Origin: Zarea fungicola
Taxonomy: Eukaryota; Ascomycota; Sordariomycetes; Hypocreales; Cordycipitaceae
NCBI GenBank assembly: GCA_900169235.1
Contig: FWCC01000334.1
Coordinates: 1-29,668, forward strand
DNA: 29,668 nucleotides
Direction of reading: 5' to 3'
The notes beneath the pieces are model-generated. The model saw only the letters and a list, made by a program, of their open reading frames with translations, was not told the DNA's origin and made no database searches. A program made the translations under genes and the position numbers. Below, one piece after another: positions 19,539-29,668 of the stretch. Positions within the stretch are counted from its first letter, which is position 1. Each line of letters opens with the position of its first letter.

Positions 19539-21070
19539 ATGTCCACTAATACAGAAGAACCAACAACCGGTCAGTTCCCATTTGTTCGTCTTCTGAGACT
19601 TTTTCTGACCTCAACAGCAATGTCGAAGTTGCTTTCGGCTTGGAACCGCCCTGGTTCTGTCTTCACGTCCTTTCCGCCAGAGATTACTCCAGAGGAACTA
19701 ACTATTGAAATTGAAAAAATGAACAAAAAAATCCGGCTCCTGGAAAAAGACCCTTTCGAAATTCCAATTGATCGAGAGCTCACAGCAGAGGAGAGCAAGA
19801 ATTTGGCGGAGTCGCAGAAAACATTGCTGCACGGATACATCGATCTTTCACTCATCCTCCAAAATCACCATACCAACGCTAGAGATGAAACTGATTTGAA
19901 ACCGTCAACATTGAGATCAAGGCTGCTCTCATACGGCATCAATCGCTATATCCATGCGAAGAATGACTATCGGAAACAAATTCGCCCCTTCTTAGATGTG
20001 GCTCAGCCTGCGGTCGAGTTTCTGTATGAAATGAATCCTCTATTTATGGATACATGGCTGGAGATGCTTGCAGCATTGGCTCATTATCGCAGCACCGTTC
20101 CATTAAATGAGCAGGAGCATGAATTTTGGAAAGCCAAAGCCAGGCATTGGTATTACCAGCGCATAGATAGAGATCCTCGTCTAGGCCCTCTATATTATTG
20201 CCTGGCGGCCATTGCTCCCGACAACATGCAGAAATTTTTTTATTTCAGCCTGTCGTTAAGCATTGGTGGCCTTGTTGATGCGTACCGCGGCATACTCAAA
20301 CTCACTGACAAAGCTAAAGATCTACATCCATGCGACGCAGCGTTCATCCGTGTATATTGCATTCTCTTTCTTGACAGAAAGAGCGACCAGCTCCAGTCAT
20401 CTATTTCAAGCTTTGTTGAATCTGTGAATCCACGAATCGACGAGCTGAGCGAGGGCTGGCTACATACAGGGTAAGCAGTGAATGCCTCTACAAACTACGA
20501 GACAAGAGAGTTGACGCAGGATAATGTAGATATTACATCGCAACTTCGCTCCTCAGTCAGCTCGTGCGAAAGGGAACAACTGAAAAAACAACAAAAGATA
20601 CATTTTCTTTCATAGCAGAAATCTGTACGATGATTTTGCAACGCAAGAAGGATACCCATATTCTTCCGTTTTTTCACGTATTTATTGCTTTCCTGTCTGT
20701 AATGCGGAAAATCCCGCGTATCCGGAAAACAGGCTCCTTGGAATTCATGCCATGGCAACTTATCGCCGATATACTCAATGAGTTGACAACAAAGCCGAAA
20801 ATGACCGACCGAGGATTTCCAGGGCAGCTGAAGCAACCATGGCACACCTTGCCTGAAGATTACCCTCTCCGGGCCTTCTTCCGTGACAATTACCGACTGG
20901 ATATGTCCCGTCATACACGAGAAGAACTTCAGCAAAAGCCCGCGCCGTGTTGTCTGGAAGCCCGTTGCAAACGCATACTGTGGTGGTGGGCACCGAAACT
21001 GCATCCTTGGATTGAATGGAATGCGGAGAAGCGCTGCTGGGACGTCGGAGATCCTTCAACTGGGCTCTGA
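19539..21070 (+). CDS. Est1/SMG7-type DNA/RNA-binding domain protein
   Basis: Two exons, 19539-20470 and 20530-21070, joined by a 59-nt intron (GTAAGC to ATGTAG), give 490 residues. The splice restores the family motif GW..TGYYIATSLLSQLV across the junction. The order of blocks fits fungal Est1/Ebs1/SMG7-like proteins: a helical N-terminal region, MNPLFMDTWLEMLAALAHYR, FWKAKARHWY, then GPLYYCLAAIAPDNMQKFFYF (the position of the usual GRLYHHLAI...ALQQLFYY), FMPWQLIADIL, and LPEDYPLRAFF with RILWWWAPK near the end. The family acts at telomeres or in nonsense-mediated decay, but many fungal members are accessory and uncharacterised. A possible optional 48-nt intron (GTCAGT at 19570) is in frame, so skipping it does not disturb the protein; the alternative start is ATG 19620. 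Family 0.75, exact start less sure. Confidence 0.75.
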
Positions 21071-21278
21071 ATAGCAAATGTATCTATGCAGAATTGATAT
21101 CTTTCAAAATCTAACAATAGGTGTTGCGTCTAGCGTTCTGTATTATCTGTCCTGCGCAAACTCGTGTCCCCGCCAGCTGCAGAATATAAACCGTTTGGCA
21201 CCGCCTCACATTACCGTTGAGTCTTGAACCATGTCCGCTGCTCCAGCCATCATGTCTCTAGTTGCACTCCACCGATTT
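21071..21278. terminator. Convergent 3' region
   Basis: 208 bp between two stop codons facing each other (Est1-type and NsdD-like). It must hold both polyadenylation regions. No clear AATAAA pair could be assigned. Confidence 0.3.
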
Positions 21279-22391
21279 TCAGCGAAGTGATCTGGCTTCC
21301 AGTTGACGTTTGCGCTCCAGCTTAGCGTAATGAAGGCCGCAGGCATTGCAAAGCGTACGAGCACCATCAGGACCACGCCTCCATTCAGGGGTGTCAATCC
21401 TATTGCAGCTGTGGCAGCGTCCAGGAGGCGCAGCACGGCCACGGCGTTTCTTGACCTCATTGACTGGGTAGTGGGGCTTCATATCATCGTTGTGCAAAAT
21501 GACTTCCTGCCTCTTTGCATCCCTAGCCTTACGGGCATGGGAACGTTCGCCATGATGGGCAACCTTGTAAATCCGTTGAAGAGACTCCTTGATATAGTCG
21601 ACATTGACGATCAGCTCACTCACTTCATGCTGCGTAGGCAAACACTCGGAGACAGCATCACCTCTTTGCTCCTGCGCGATGCGGTCATAAACCTCGGCAA
21701 ATTTGAGGATGGTATAGGCGCGCGAGCCAATGCGCTTGAATGATTTCTGGTATATCCAGTCCTCATAGTGTTCAGGTATAGCGTCGTGTCTAACGGGGGT
21801 GAAAGGCGAGGGCTCGCCCTGAGTTTGGAGGCGAGGAGTGTCGTTGTAATTATGGCCGGCGGAAGCAGGGTATCCAGGAAGAGGCATTTGCCCAAAAGGC
21901 ATGTGACTCGGCTGGTAGGGGTGGGAAGTAGGAGCAGGTGGCTGAGGGTAGCCGCCAAAGACATGACGGTGGTTGCGGTGTTCAGGGCCGCCGTGAGGGG
22001 GATCTGTCCTGCCAGGAGTTAGGCCCAATGGAGGTCTGGGCGAGTCCGCAAACGCGAGATTAATGTCTGGTTGCGAGGTGAATGAGGCAGGGTGAAGAGC
22101 CCAAGGTGAGGAATTCTCTGCAACGGGAACCGGGCGCGGTGCGCCAGCAAATGGAGGGGGCAGACCACTCGAGGTAGGCTGCGGAGGCATGTTGCTGTGT
22201 GTAGGCGGCAATGGGTATTGCCTGGGGTCATTGTCGAAACCAAGTGTAGAGATTGAAGGCAAAGACTTGTCCTTCGGTTCGTTATTCGAGTTCTGGGACT
22301 CTTGGAAAGAACACAATTTGAGAGCATCGACGGCAAGTCGCCCCAGCCCCCGTTCTTGGGAGTTGTGTGTTTGTACGGTGAGGGTTGACAT
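21279..22391 (-). CDS. nsdD: NsdD-like GATA transcription factor
   Basis: Single-exon protein of 370 residues. It has a proline-rich disordered N-terminal half, an EDWIYQKSFKRIGSRAY block, a coiled SELIVNVDYIKESLQRI segment, the basic KKRRGRAAPPG stretch and one C-terminal GATA zinc finger of the fungal NsdD type, CHSC-x18-CNAC (C326, C329, C348, C351), followed by LHYAKLERKRQLEARSLR. NsdD is a regulator of sexual development, conidiation and secondary metabolism. The finger is intact, so DNA binding is likely. The protein ends three residues after the basic tail, and the region between the coiled segment and the finger is short; typical orthologues are about 450 residues. That could make this a shortened paralogue rather than the core copy, which cannot be decided without the rest of the genome. 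It converges with the Est1-type gene. Confidence 0.85.
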   Translation of the reverse strand: MSTLTVQTHNSQERGLGRLAVDALKLCSFQESQNSNNEPKDKSLPSISTLGFDNDPRQYPLPPTHSNMPPQPTSSGLPPPFAGAPRPVPVAENSSPWALHPASFTSQPDINLAFADSPRPPLGLTPGRTDPPHGGPEHRNHRHVFGGYPQPPAPTSHPYQPSHMPFGQMPLPGYPASAGHNYNDTPRLQTQGEPSPFTPVRHDAIPEHYEDWIYQKSFKRIGSRAYTILKFAEVYDRIAQEQRGDAVSECLPTQHEVSELIVNVDYIKESLQRIYKVAHHGERSHARKARDAKRQEVILHNDDMKPHYPVNEVKKRRGRAAPPGRCHSCNRIDTPEWRRGPDGARTLCNACGLHYAKLERKRQLEARSLR

Positions 22392-23540
22392 GGTTGATGA
22401 GATATATGATGGTAATTCTGTTGATATGTGACAGTATCAAACGGTGTTTTGTATTGTGAAAGAGTTTGAAAGGCGGCAATCTGGAGGAACGACCGCCACT
22501 ATCCCACACCATGCAAAGCTGACCAAGAAATGACATCTTCCTTGCTGAAGTAGGGCACAATGGCTCCCTGTGGAGGCCGTGGAATTGCACTACGCGCCTG
22601 GAGAGATTATTCGGCCACGATGTGTACGTAGATGGCCGAACCCCAGCGCCGCGTGATATGAGATGTTCTCTGTGGTGGTGTGGTGGAGACCAATAAGCTA
22701 CACACGAGATGACGGCCAGCCCCAGATGTACCTGTGGGGTGAATGAGGTGGACAGGTACCAGCTGGGCCATGAACTGAAGTAAGCTGGGGGCCGGCCCAG
22801 TGATGGCCTCCCGGCCAGATTGTACCTTGCACAGGGGCCGGTTTTATTGCTAGCAGGGGAGGTGTGGTAGGATGAAGGTGACCGGTGGGGCTTTCAGCCG
22901 TTTTGAGAGCACAAACGGCTGATCGAGCAGAGTGGACACGCCCCTATCGGCCGTGAAGGTTGTTGTCGCTCTGTGTGATGTGAGCTGGAGCCGGGGTCCC
23001 CGGCCACGCAAGGGTACCCGACAGAGTTTCCCCAACTCGATGTACCCGGAGCAACTTTTGAAGCCTATGAAGCTAGTGTGTGCAGCGGGGCTAGGTCTCT
23101 TATCCACCCGCAACTGAACAGCCGCATATGGCGATGGATAACTTTCTTGCATGTCACTGCTGTGGCATCGCCTTCTCAATTCAACTTTCACAAAGTACTG
23201 TACTCGGCAGGTCTTTTTCCCGAGAGGGTAGCGGGCTTTTGCTACAGTGTGCGGGTCCGTTTAAGGCACGGACTTGTTCTGGTAAAGTGACTTGGTGTCG
23301 CACTCAAAGGCTTGTGTATTTACCACGGGAAGACGAAGAATTTAAATTTATTTGCTTTATTTTCGTTCAAGCTATAATATTGCCGCTCTAGCTGTTAACA
23401 TTGAATCCCATTTCCAGATTTATGTAAGCTCGAAGATCCAAGCTCAAATCTAGCTCCCAAACTTTAACATGCCTCAAAGGGCTCTGCGTCCCCTTCCGTC
23501 GCAGTTTACCGGCGGCGACTGCATGCTGGATTGTGATAAA
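22392..23540. promoter_or_regulatory. Long upstream region of the NsdD-like gene
   Basis: About 1.15 kb without a credible gene, between the NsdD-like start and the stop of the zinc-finger gene. It is GC-rich around 22600-23050, with runs such as GGCCGG and GGGGCCGG, and has a CCAAT pentamer near 22690. Long 5' leaders are usual for nsdD genes, so promoter plus 5' UTR is the best guess. Confidence 0.4.
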
Positions 23541-24863
23541 TTAAAGGACTCTTTGATGCAGTCGTACGTGTGGTAGGAACAAGAGATGCGAAAGCGTTGG
23601 ATTGTTGGCTGTCGTGGAAGGCGGGCCTTGTTCATGGAAAAACATTGGCTGGTGGCCTAGTCCTCCCCAGAAGGATTGGTCATTGCTAAAGTCATAGTTA
23701 CCACCTCCAATTGATTGCGAGTAATCTTGAACACGCATCGCGGTGGTAGTGATGGTGTTCAAGTCGTCTGTAGGAGCTATGCCGATGGCTGTGTCAACAA
23801 AGCTGTCCATATCATTGTCCAAGGGATTCTGCAAATTTTGGGGATTGACAAAGTTTATGCTCGAGAGTGGGACACCAAGGTCGGACCAGTTTTTCGGGGG
23901 CTCAGCAGGGCCTGAACAGACGCCGGCCAGCCCACCAGAGCTGATTGAGCTATTGGTTAAAAGCGTGCATTGCGGAATAGGAAGTACGTAGTTGTAGCTG
24001 TCTTCCGTCGTGGCTCCGGTAGTAGAGTTGCTGGTGTCCGCGATATGACTCTTTGGGGGCAGAGCTTGACTGGCCTCAACTACAGGGACGCTGCGGGACA
24101 TGTCCTTAGGACGAGTGGGAGGCTTGTTGGTCTTGTGACATGGAGAGCGTTCTCGGTGAAGCTTTAAGTGACCCTTGCGCTTAAAGTCTTGATTGCAGCT
24201 CTCGCATATGTAAGGACGCTCGTTAGAGCAACGATCAAGTTGATGACGTTCGAGGTCGCGTTTCTAAATTATATTATTAGTATCCCTGAGCTTTCTTTAT
24301 TGGAATTCTCTTACGTTTTTAAACATTTGATGGCATTCCACGCATTCCAACAGTCTCATATTAATAAATTTGAACCCGATTGGCAAAGGTCCGCTGGGAA
24401 ATGGATAAATGTCGTGAGTATTTCTGCTCGGTTGCTGGCTGTCTGAAGATTGTTGGTTTGTGACAGAAGTTTTGCTGGTTTGCTCGGTATCCACACTATC
24501 TATATAAAATATTAGATATTGTATATTTTCTTCAAATCGCGTCGATAATGTTAAATTGCTAGATGCTTTCTGAACTCACATACAGTTACAACTCAGAGCG
24601 AAAACAGATAGCCCTTTGTCGGAGACCCCGATGGTGCCCACACTGGGAAACACGCGGTTGAGACCTTTTTGTCGACAATCTGTACATAGAGGTCTCACTT
24701 TGTCATATTTCATTTTGCGATGATTACACATTGAGCAAGCTGGGTTATCTCGATGGTACGTACGTTTGGCCGGCTTTGGGGATTCCATTTGAGTCGATGA
24801 GGATTGAGTAGACAATGACTGTCTCTCGCCGTTATCTCTGGCATGTTGCTGGTGGAATAGCAT
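23541..24863 (-). CDS. Zn2Cys6-like plus double C2HC zinc-finger protein
   Basis: Three exons, 24863-24580, 24495-24315 and 24263-23541, with introns of 84 nt (GTGAGT) and 51 nt (GTAAGA ... TTTAG). They total 1188 nt and encode 395 residues. Residues 43-70 match the fungal Zn2Cys6 spacing, with C43, C46, C60 and C63, but position 53 is Tyr and position 70 is Arg, so two of six zinc ligands are missing. Two further fingers follow: C146, C149, H162, C167 and C175, C178, H191, C197, linked by NERPY. The first of these is completed exactly across the second intron, which supports the splice. The C-terminal 200 residues are Ser/Asn/Thr-rich and disordered, a possible activation region. An in-frame TAA upstream supports the ATG. 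The combination suggests a nuclear regulator that may bind DNA only through its C2HC fingers. Confidence 0.75.
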
Positions 24864-26981
24864 AGTGCTGTTGAAATACGGTGTTGGCAATGAAGAGTGT
24901 GAGATGAGGGCTGGTTACTTGGTCGGCTGTAGGGGTTGGATAGAAGCACAAAGCCGGACATTTGGTACTAACATACGAATTAACCTTGGCTGTACTGGTG
25001 CATTTCAGCCTTGTTTTGAACGATTACGGAATATAACTATATCAGGTTCACGGGTCTCAGGTACAGTGCACGCAGGGGGTAATGGGTAAAGAGGGATGCA
25101 ATATGGTAGCAGCTGAGAGATCGCACAGGGGAGGCCGAGATTGCGTTTACACCCCCAGCGATTACAGAACGTCTTGTACTCAGCCAAGGAAAGTCAAGTC
25201 ACAATGGAGCAACGGCGGATAGGGTGTGGAACTAAGAGTCCCGCATTCTGTGGCTGGCTTATGACACAGGTACTAAGATCGGTCCACTTCAGCTCTATTC
25301 TCGTTCAGGCCCGGAATTACACTGGCACATCGGGACGTCCGCCGCAGTCGAGACCACTGAACCATGTGGGGTGACAAGGCGGAGTTACGAGGCCACTAGC
25401 AATACGCAATGAAATCAAACCTGTACAAGCAGGACGGAGACTGCCAGTCCCCTGCAGCGTGGTGGCTGGCAACTCAGGAACGCGCTAGACAGGTTCGGCC
25501 GGATGGTATGTCGAAGAGTACATGCAGGCGTACAGTAATTGTCAGTCAAACTATTGAAGTGGCGCGCATCCTAGTAGATCAACAAGCGACAAGGACCATA
25601 TTCGTGGACTCGACTCAACGAGTTGGCAAACGCGCATGATTGGTCGTTTGAGTAGGTGTGACAGTGTTCACCTGCGAACCACATAGAATAGTTCTCTCAC
25701 GCCATGTTTGTGATAGAGCGGGGCAGGTTCCCTAATCCATGAGTTTTGCGAATTGATGACTCCGTGGCATGATGTTTATGCTAAGCCCTGCCGTCCCGAA
25801 TGCAGTTTGCGGGCATCTGTTCGCTTTCCTGGCAATCTAATACACACAATGAAAATAGATATGAAGGATATAGTTTCATTTCTCTGTATTTATGCATACA
25901 TGGGAAATGGACTTGACTCTACTCTCAACAGGACCAACAAAAAGATAATATGCCAGTAAGATGGGCTGATTGAGTCATCGTTTATGGCAGAAAATATAAT
26001 ACAAGAGTGCCATAATGCACAAAATTAGAATTGCAGCCTCAATAGTGTCTAAACACCTAGCTGCCTCAAATCTTCGCAATATTTCGTTTAGGCTTCGCGG
26101 AAATCTAGGATGGATCAGCGTAGTTTATCGCAAGCAAGATATCTATGAACAAACCTTGTAATCATAAGGTGTAAAACTGTCAATGGCTGACATAGAGATA
26201 CGGTCTTGCAAAATATCAGTTTTCACATGAACTTGGTTCTTCGGCAGGCTCACAGCCCGCTCCGGCGCGTATTTCGAAGACGACATTTGCAGTATATAAT
26301 TGGCAGTGGAGGAATTGTACTGGGCGGAAGTGGCAGAATGAATAGGGGCGCAGGTCTGTGTCTAATGCACAAAAAACCCGGCAAAATTAAGAAACAAAAG
26401 CAGGAACGAACGCGGGTAGCAGCACTATTTATCAATGTCGCGCCACAACGCTCTAAAACGGAATTACGATCAAGAAACACTGCGACCAGACCTGGTAACT
26501 AAGCTGTGATTTCCAGCTGGCGCAGATCAGGGCCGGCAGCCTGCCCGTCCCTGGCGCATCGTTTCTCCTTTCTACAGAGCCAAACATTTAGATCCCAGCA
26601 CCTCCGCTTAGGTTGCGACCTCTAGGCTGGTCTGAGTTGTGTGGTCCGATATTAAATGACGATTAAAGATATGCAAGGGTGCGAGCTTTGCGACATGGTA
26701 TCGACGATTTTAGAGCACGCTAAGTCTTTTTGGGCGCTTATTACAGTCCGTGTAGGTTCGAGCTGGACAGCCCTCTGTGGGTGATTTGCGGTCCACTGCA
26801 CGAAGTACATATGTAGTTTTGCTGCTTTGGCGGGGAATCACCTATAATGGGGTATCGTTATAACGGGAATTCGACTATATTCCAGATATGTGTCTATTGA
26901 GGTAAAGTATCCTTATAGCCCTTCACCAACTAATGTATGGTGGGAACGTTAGCTGTCACTTGCATTTTGGTCTCCTACAGG
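24864..26981. other. Gene-poor stretch
   Basis: About 2.1 kb with several small frames on the plus strand (25141-25374, 25409-25639, 26206-26502), none with domain, signal peptide or splice support. The first few hundred bases would be the promoter of the zinc-finger gene and the last part the promoter of the C2H2 gene. No repeat family was recognised. Confidence 0.45.
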
Positions 26982-27668
26982 ATGTCGTCATATCCAATCA
27001 AGTGCGACGTCTGTTCTGGCACGATCCAGTCCAAAACACTCCACTTGAAGCACATTCTTGAGCACCAAGTCAGTCAACTTTGCACGGTCCGTTCGCTCTT
27101 TTGCTAACCTGATGCAGGACGCTGTTCAACGCCTAACTCAACAATTGTCAGCTGCTGAGGAAGAAGAGGAGGAAACGGAAGAGGTAACCGACATAGGAGC
27201 AGCCAAAAAGGGAAGGGTAGGGAAGGGGGAACGGGTAGCGAAAAGAAGAAGGGTTTCGCATCTGTGCAAAGAATGCAACAAGAAGCTCAGCAGAGGTGAG
27301 AATTACAGGCGACACATGAATCGACGTGCGTAACTCAACTATACCCTGACTGCAGCGGATTAGCGAAATAAACTAACTAATACGCAGATAAAAAATGCGA
27401 CCCTTGTGCACATTGCAATACGCAACACATGAATCTGCAAGTATATATCGATCATGCATGCAATGGAAGCAAGCCCACTGTATCTGAGCGAGAGAAGCGA
27501 GAGATCTCGAGCCATGATCGGGCCCTTGTAATCGAAAATGATCGCAGCGTTGACGTCGGAGCCTCGACGGAGCCAGAGACCGGATTAGCTGCACATGCTG
27601 CACTGCATGACAAAGTTTTATTATGGCGACTTCACCATCACCGCCCAACTGAGAAGCAAGATATGTAG
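26982..27668 (+). CDS. Small multi-finger C2H2 protein
   Basis: Three exons, 26982-27068, 27118-27325 and 27388-27668, with introns of 49 nt (GTCAGT, GCTAAC branch, GATGCAG) and 62 nt (GTGCGT ... CTAACTAATACGCAG). They total 576 nt, 191 residues. Finger 1 is C8, C11, H24, H28. Finger 2 is C79, C82, H95, H99, where H99 is created by the second splice, strong evidence for the model. Finger 3 is atypical: C105, C108, H121, C123. Between fingers 1 and 2 lie an acidic run (seven Glu) and a basic KRRR motif that may be a nuclear signal. The tail after finger 3 is unstructured and His-rich. A CTACAGG directly before the ATG resembles an acceptor, so an untranslated or further coding exon may precede it. 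The target is unknown. Confidence 0.7.
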
Positions 27669-27817
27669 CATACCAAATTAGTTATTGGATTGGTACTATT
27701 GCTTTGCGTATAAAATCTGGACGCCGTCAACAACTCTGAAGATGCTTCGTATGTGTACGATAACGCTGATACAAATTAGCCAAGAACTATAAGATTTTTT
27801 ACGGCGAAATTTCCATA

Positions 27818-28329
27818 CTAGCCACCCTGTTTCAGTCCGACTTTCATAATTTCGAAGTTTTGCACCAATTTATCAGCCTTAACCATGCCAAAGCCTTCGG
27901 TTATTTCTTCTAAATCGTTAGTATGCGAGGCCAGGCAGATCTCGAAGCGAGAACCCGGTGCGCATAAAAATATAAGAAGGCCGGATGGGAGATTCTTGGT
28001 CGGATTGAAGGTATAGAAATAATTCGGCGCTTTGCCCCACACACGACGCATTCCGACGACCTCATTTGGATATCTGTCGAGAATTTCTTTCGCCGCCTTC
28101 GAAGGTTAGTCGTTTCGTGATAGGGATAGAATACTGTGGCTCACCGCACCGCATCACGGAGTTCCTGCTCAAAGTCAATGAGCGCAGTCTTCGTCCCAAT
28201 TCGTTCTTGCAACAGTGATGAGGCTCGTTGGCCTATTTCCGGATTTTCTCTGTAAAACACGCCGGATTTCTCAAAGTCTACCGTCGGCTCCGGTTGAGTA
28301 TCGCCACCTTCCTCGAGATCCGTTGACAT
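27818..28329 (-). CDS. Unknown two-exon protein
   Basis: Exons 28329-28150 and 28096-27818, separated by a 53-nt intron with a GACTAAC branch and a CGAAG acceptor, give 152 residues. The reading frame across the junction requires the donor GTGCGG; the nearby GTGAGC would shift the frame. The N-terminus is acidic and disordered (MSTDLEEGGDTQPEPT). The second half is globular-looking with VVGMRRVWGKAPNYFY and LIFLCAPGSRFEICLASH. No family is recognised and there is no signal peptide. It converges with the C2H2 gene (150 bp between stops). Codon use and a clean splice make it likely to be real. Confidence 0.55.
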
Positions 28330-28704
28330 TCTCAGCGTTAATTATGATGTACAAAGCCTTGACTCGACACAAGTAGCTGACCCTCAAGTGGTGGACACGC
28401 AAGTGGCAAATTGAGGAGGGGTAGACTGAGGAGGGGTAGGTAGTGTGCCATCGTCATTTGACCAAGCAGACCCACACTCGACATGCAATATGAATAGCAT
28501 GTGGTCTCCTTAGCTCTGGCACTCTATTGTGCTCGCTTCTTACTTTTTTTTACACGTCGACTGCTCCAATCACGAGAGAAACGAATAAGAAAACAAGCGA
28601 GAAAAGAACAACACGAGGGAATAATTCTCGTATGTACTGTAGCATATCTCCAGCTTTCGGCTTACCAAACTGACAAGATTACGGAGACGAGGATACCATC
28701 AAAT

Positions 28705-28785
28705 ATGGCAGGATGTGAATGCAACGATGGCAAAACGGCAGACAACTATACTTGCGCGAATTGCGGCGAAGTTAAAAAAGGATGA
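28705..28785 (+). CDS. Possible metallothionein-like microORF
   Basis: A 26-residue ORF beginning MAGCEC and ending CANCGEVKKG, with cysteines at 4, 6, 17 and 20. Length, the early C-x-C and the late C-x-N-C-G ending resemble small fungal copper metallothioneins, but those carry about seven cysteines; the central ones are absent here. If real, metal capacity would be much reduced, or it would be a small zinc-binding peptide. The same frame is open upstream to 28501, so the ORF could also be the tail of a longer, unsupported frame. Low confidence. Confidence 0.3.
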   Translation: MAGCECNDGKTADNYTCANCGEVKKG

Positions 28786-29551
28786 GCATCAAATTGCGAG
28801 ACTGTACTATTCGCGTGCAAGATAGGTCAAGGCATTTAAATATGTTCACTGTGAACCACTAATATACTCGGACTTCTGATACATGTAACATGGCTACTTT
28901 ACAACGAACTGTAGTACAGAAAAAGATAGATCGCCCAGTCTCATCCAAGCACCATGCGGTGTAGTTAAGGACAAAAATGCCTCCTATTGTTAAGACTGGC
29001 GGTTTACTGAAAAGACTCTCACTGTGCAGCCAGGCTCTAGCAGCAGCAGCAGCAGTAGTAGTACTAGTACTGTTTTTGCGGGTGGGAACCGGGAGAAAAC
29101 CCTTCGCAGAGGCTGCACATGGCCGCCGCGAGGGGTTGAACCAGCCAGTCAAATGATGTGTCGGCATCCTATGACTGATCGGTTCCGAGAGAAATAAAGA
29201 GTTCAAGACAAAGGAAAGAAAGGAGCGAAATCTGGCGCAGTGCTGTGCCTGTGCTTTTCGGGTCCGGCGTTGCGTCACAGATAGCGAATGCTTCTTTAGG
29301 CCGTTGCTTTGCTACCTTGGCCAGGCCCAGCAAGTAGTGGGGCCATACGTGGTGACTCGCAGATGGACAGCCAAGTTCAAGACAAAAAGGACCGCACATT
29401 GTCTGACTAATCAAAAAGTGGAATGCCATCGTGCAACCCATAACGCAAGTCTTAATCTAGGAATTCGCCGCCCAATGTATAATATAATAAGTTTTGGCTA
29501 TAATGATAAATTAGAGCCCTCTAGGATGTTGTGTGGAGACCGTGTTGCCTA
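28786..29551. other. Intergenic stretch near window end
   Basis: No credible gene. A minus-strand frame (29278-28859) is open only because a CAG/TAG microsatellite is translated as Thr/Ala runs; it has no domain. Confidence 0.4.
29041..29070. repeat. CAG/TAG microsatellite
   Basis: Five CAG units are followed by TAG units and a short TACTAG-type run. A simple repeat in noncoding sequence. Confidence 0.9.
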
Positions 29552-29584
29552 GACTCTACGACACTCTAAAAAAACGCCTCTATA

Positions 29585-29668
29585 AGTCACCCTCTGAAAA
29601 AAGCTGCCACCTTCCATGAGCCACCGTCTGAAAAAGCTGCCACCTTCCATGAGCCACCCTCTGAAAAA
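29585..29668. repeat. 33-bp minisatellite running off the window
   Basis: Two near-identical 33-bp units start at 29602 and 29635 (each begins AGCTGCCACCTTCC and ends TCTGAAAA), with a partial unit before them. One base differs between units (CCACCGTCT against CCACCCTCT). The array reaches the last base, so its full length is unknown. On the minus strand the unit keeps two frames open, one encoding an 11-residue repeat of the type FFRRWLMEGGS. Confidence 0.85.

Noticed and set aside
28859..29278. 139-codon minus-strand frame
   Set aside because: Its length depends on translating a CAG/TAG microsatellite; no family resemblance.

Overview
The window looks like nuclear DNA of a filamentous ascomycete, probably a Sordariomycete. 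The protein families are fungal: an NsdD-type GATA factor, an NDT80/PhoG factor, a UMTA/LaeA-like methyltransferase, DUF7770, an Est1-type domain and WD40 remnants of a STAND/NLR receptor. Introns are short (about 45-85 nt), with GT donors, CTAAC-like branch sites and AG acceptors. The mix of accessory families, broken copies, repeats and long gene-poor stretches suggests an accessory or subtelomeric region, but the sequence alone cannot prove that. Spliced models were built by hand from frame, splice signals and family motifs.

Left part (1604-8974): a 7.4 kb segment with long, diverged terminal inverted repeats (about 100 bp), flanked on both sides by GATCTCAG. It carries an APH-type kinase gene (+), a DUF7770 gene (-) and an intact five-exon UMTA-like methyltransferase gene (-). 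No transposase is visible. This resembles a non-autonomous, gene-carrying DNA transposon (Pack-MULE-like). A 135-bp MITE-like palindromic element sits inside it.

Middle part (9.3-17.8 kb): decaying and duplicated genes. A Q-rich ORF with 57-bp tandem repeats is broken by two in-frame TAG codons. An unrecognised gene (A1) lies next to a WD40/NLR remnant, and both recur about 3.3-4.7 kb further on as a frameshifted copy (A2) and a short remnant. The second remnant runs into the 3' end of the NDT80-like gene and supplies its stop codon, so that factor seems cut off at the edge of its DNA-binding domain.

Right part (17.8-29.7 kb): a regulator-rich stretch with an NDT80-like factor, an Est1/SMG7-type protein, an NsdD-like GATA factor, a mixed Zn2Cys6 plus C2HC zinc-finger protein that has lost two of six Zn2Cys6 cysteines, and a small multi-finger C2H2 protein. 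A two-exon unknown gene, a possible metallothionein-like microORF and a 33-bp minisatellite running off the window end complete the layout.
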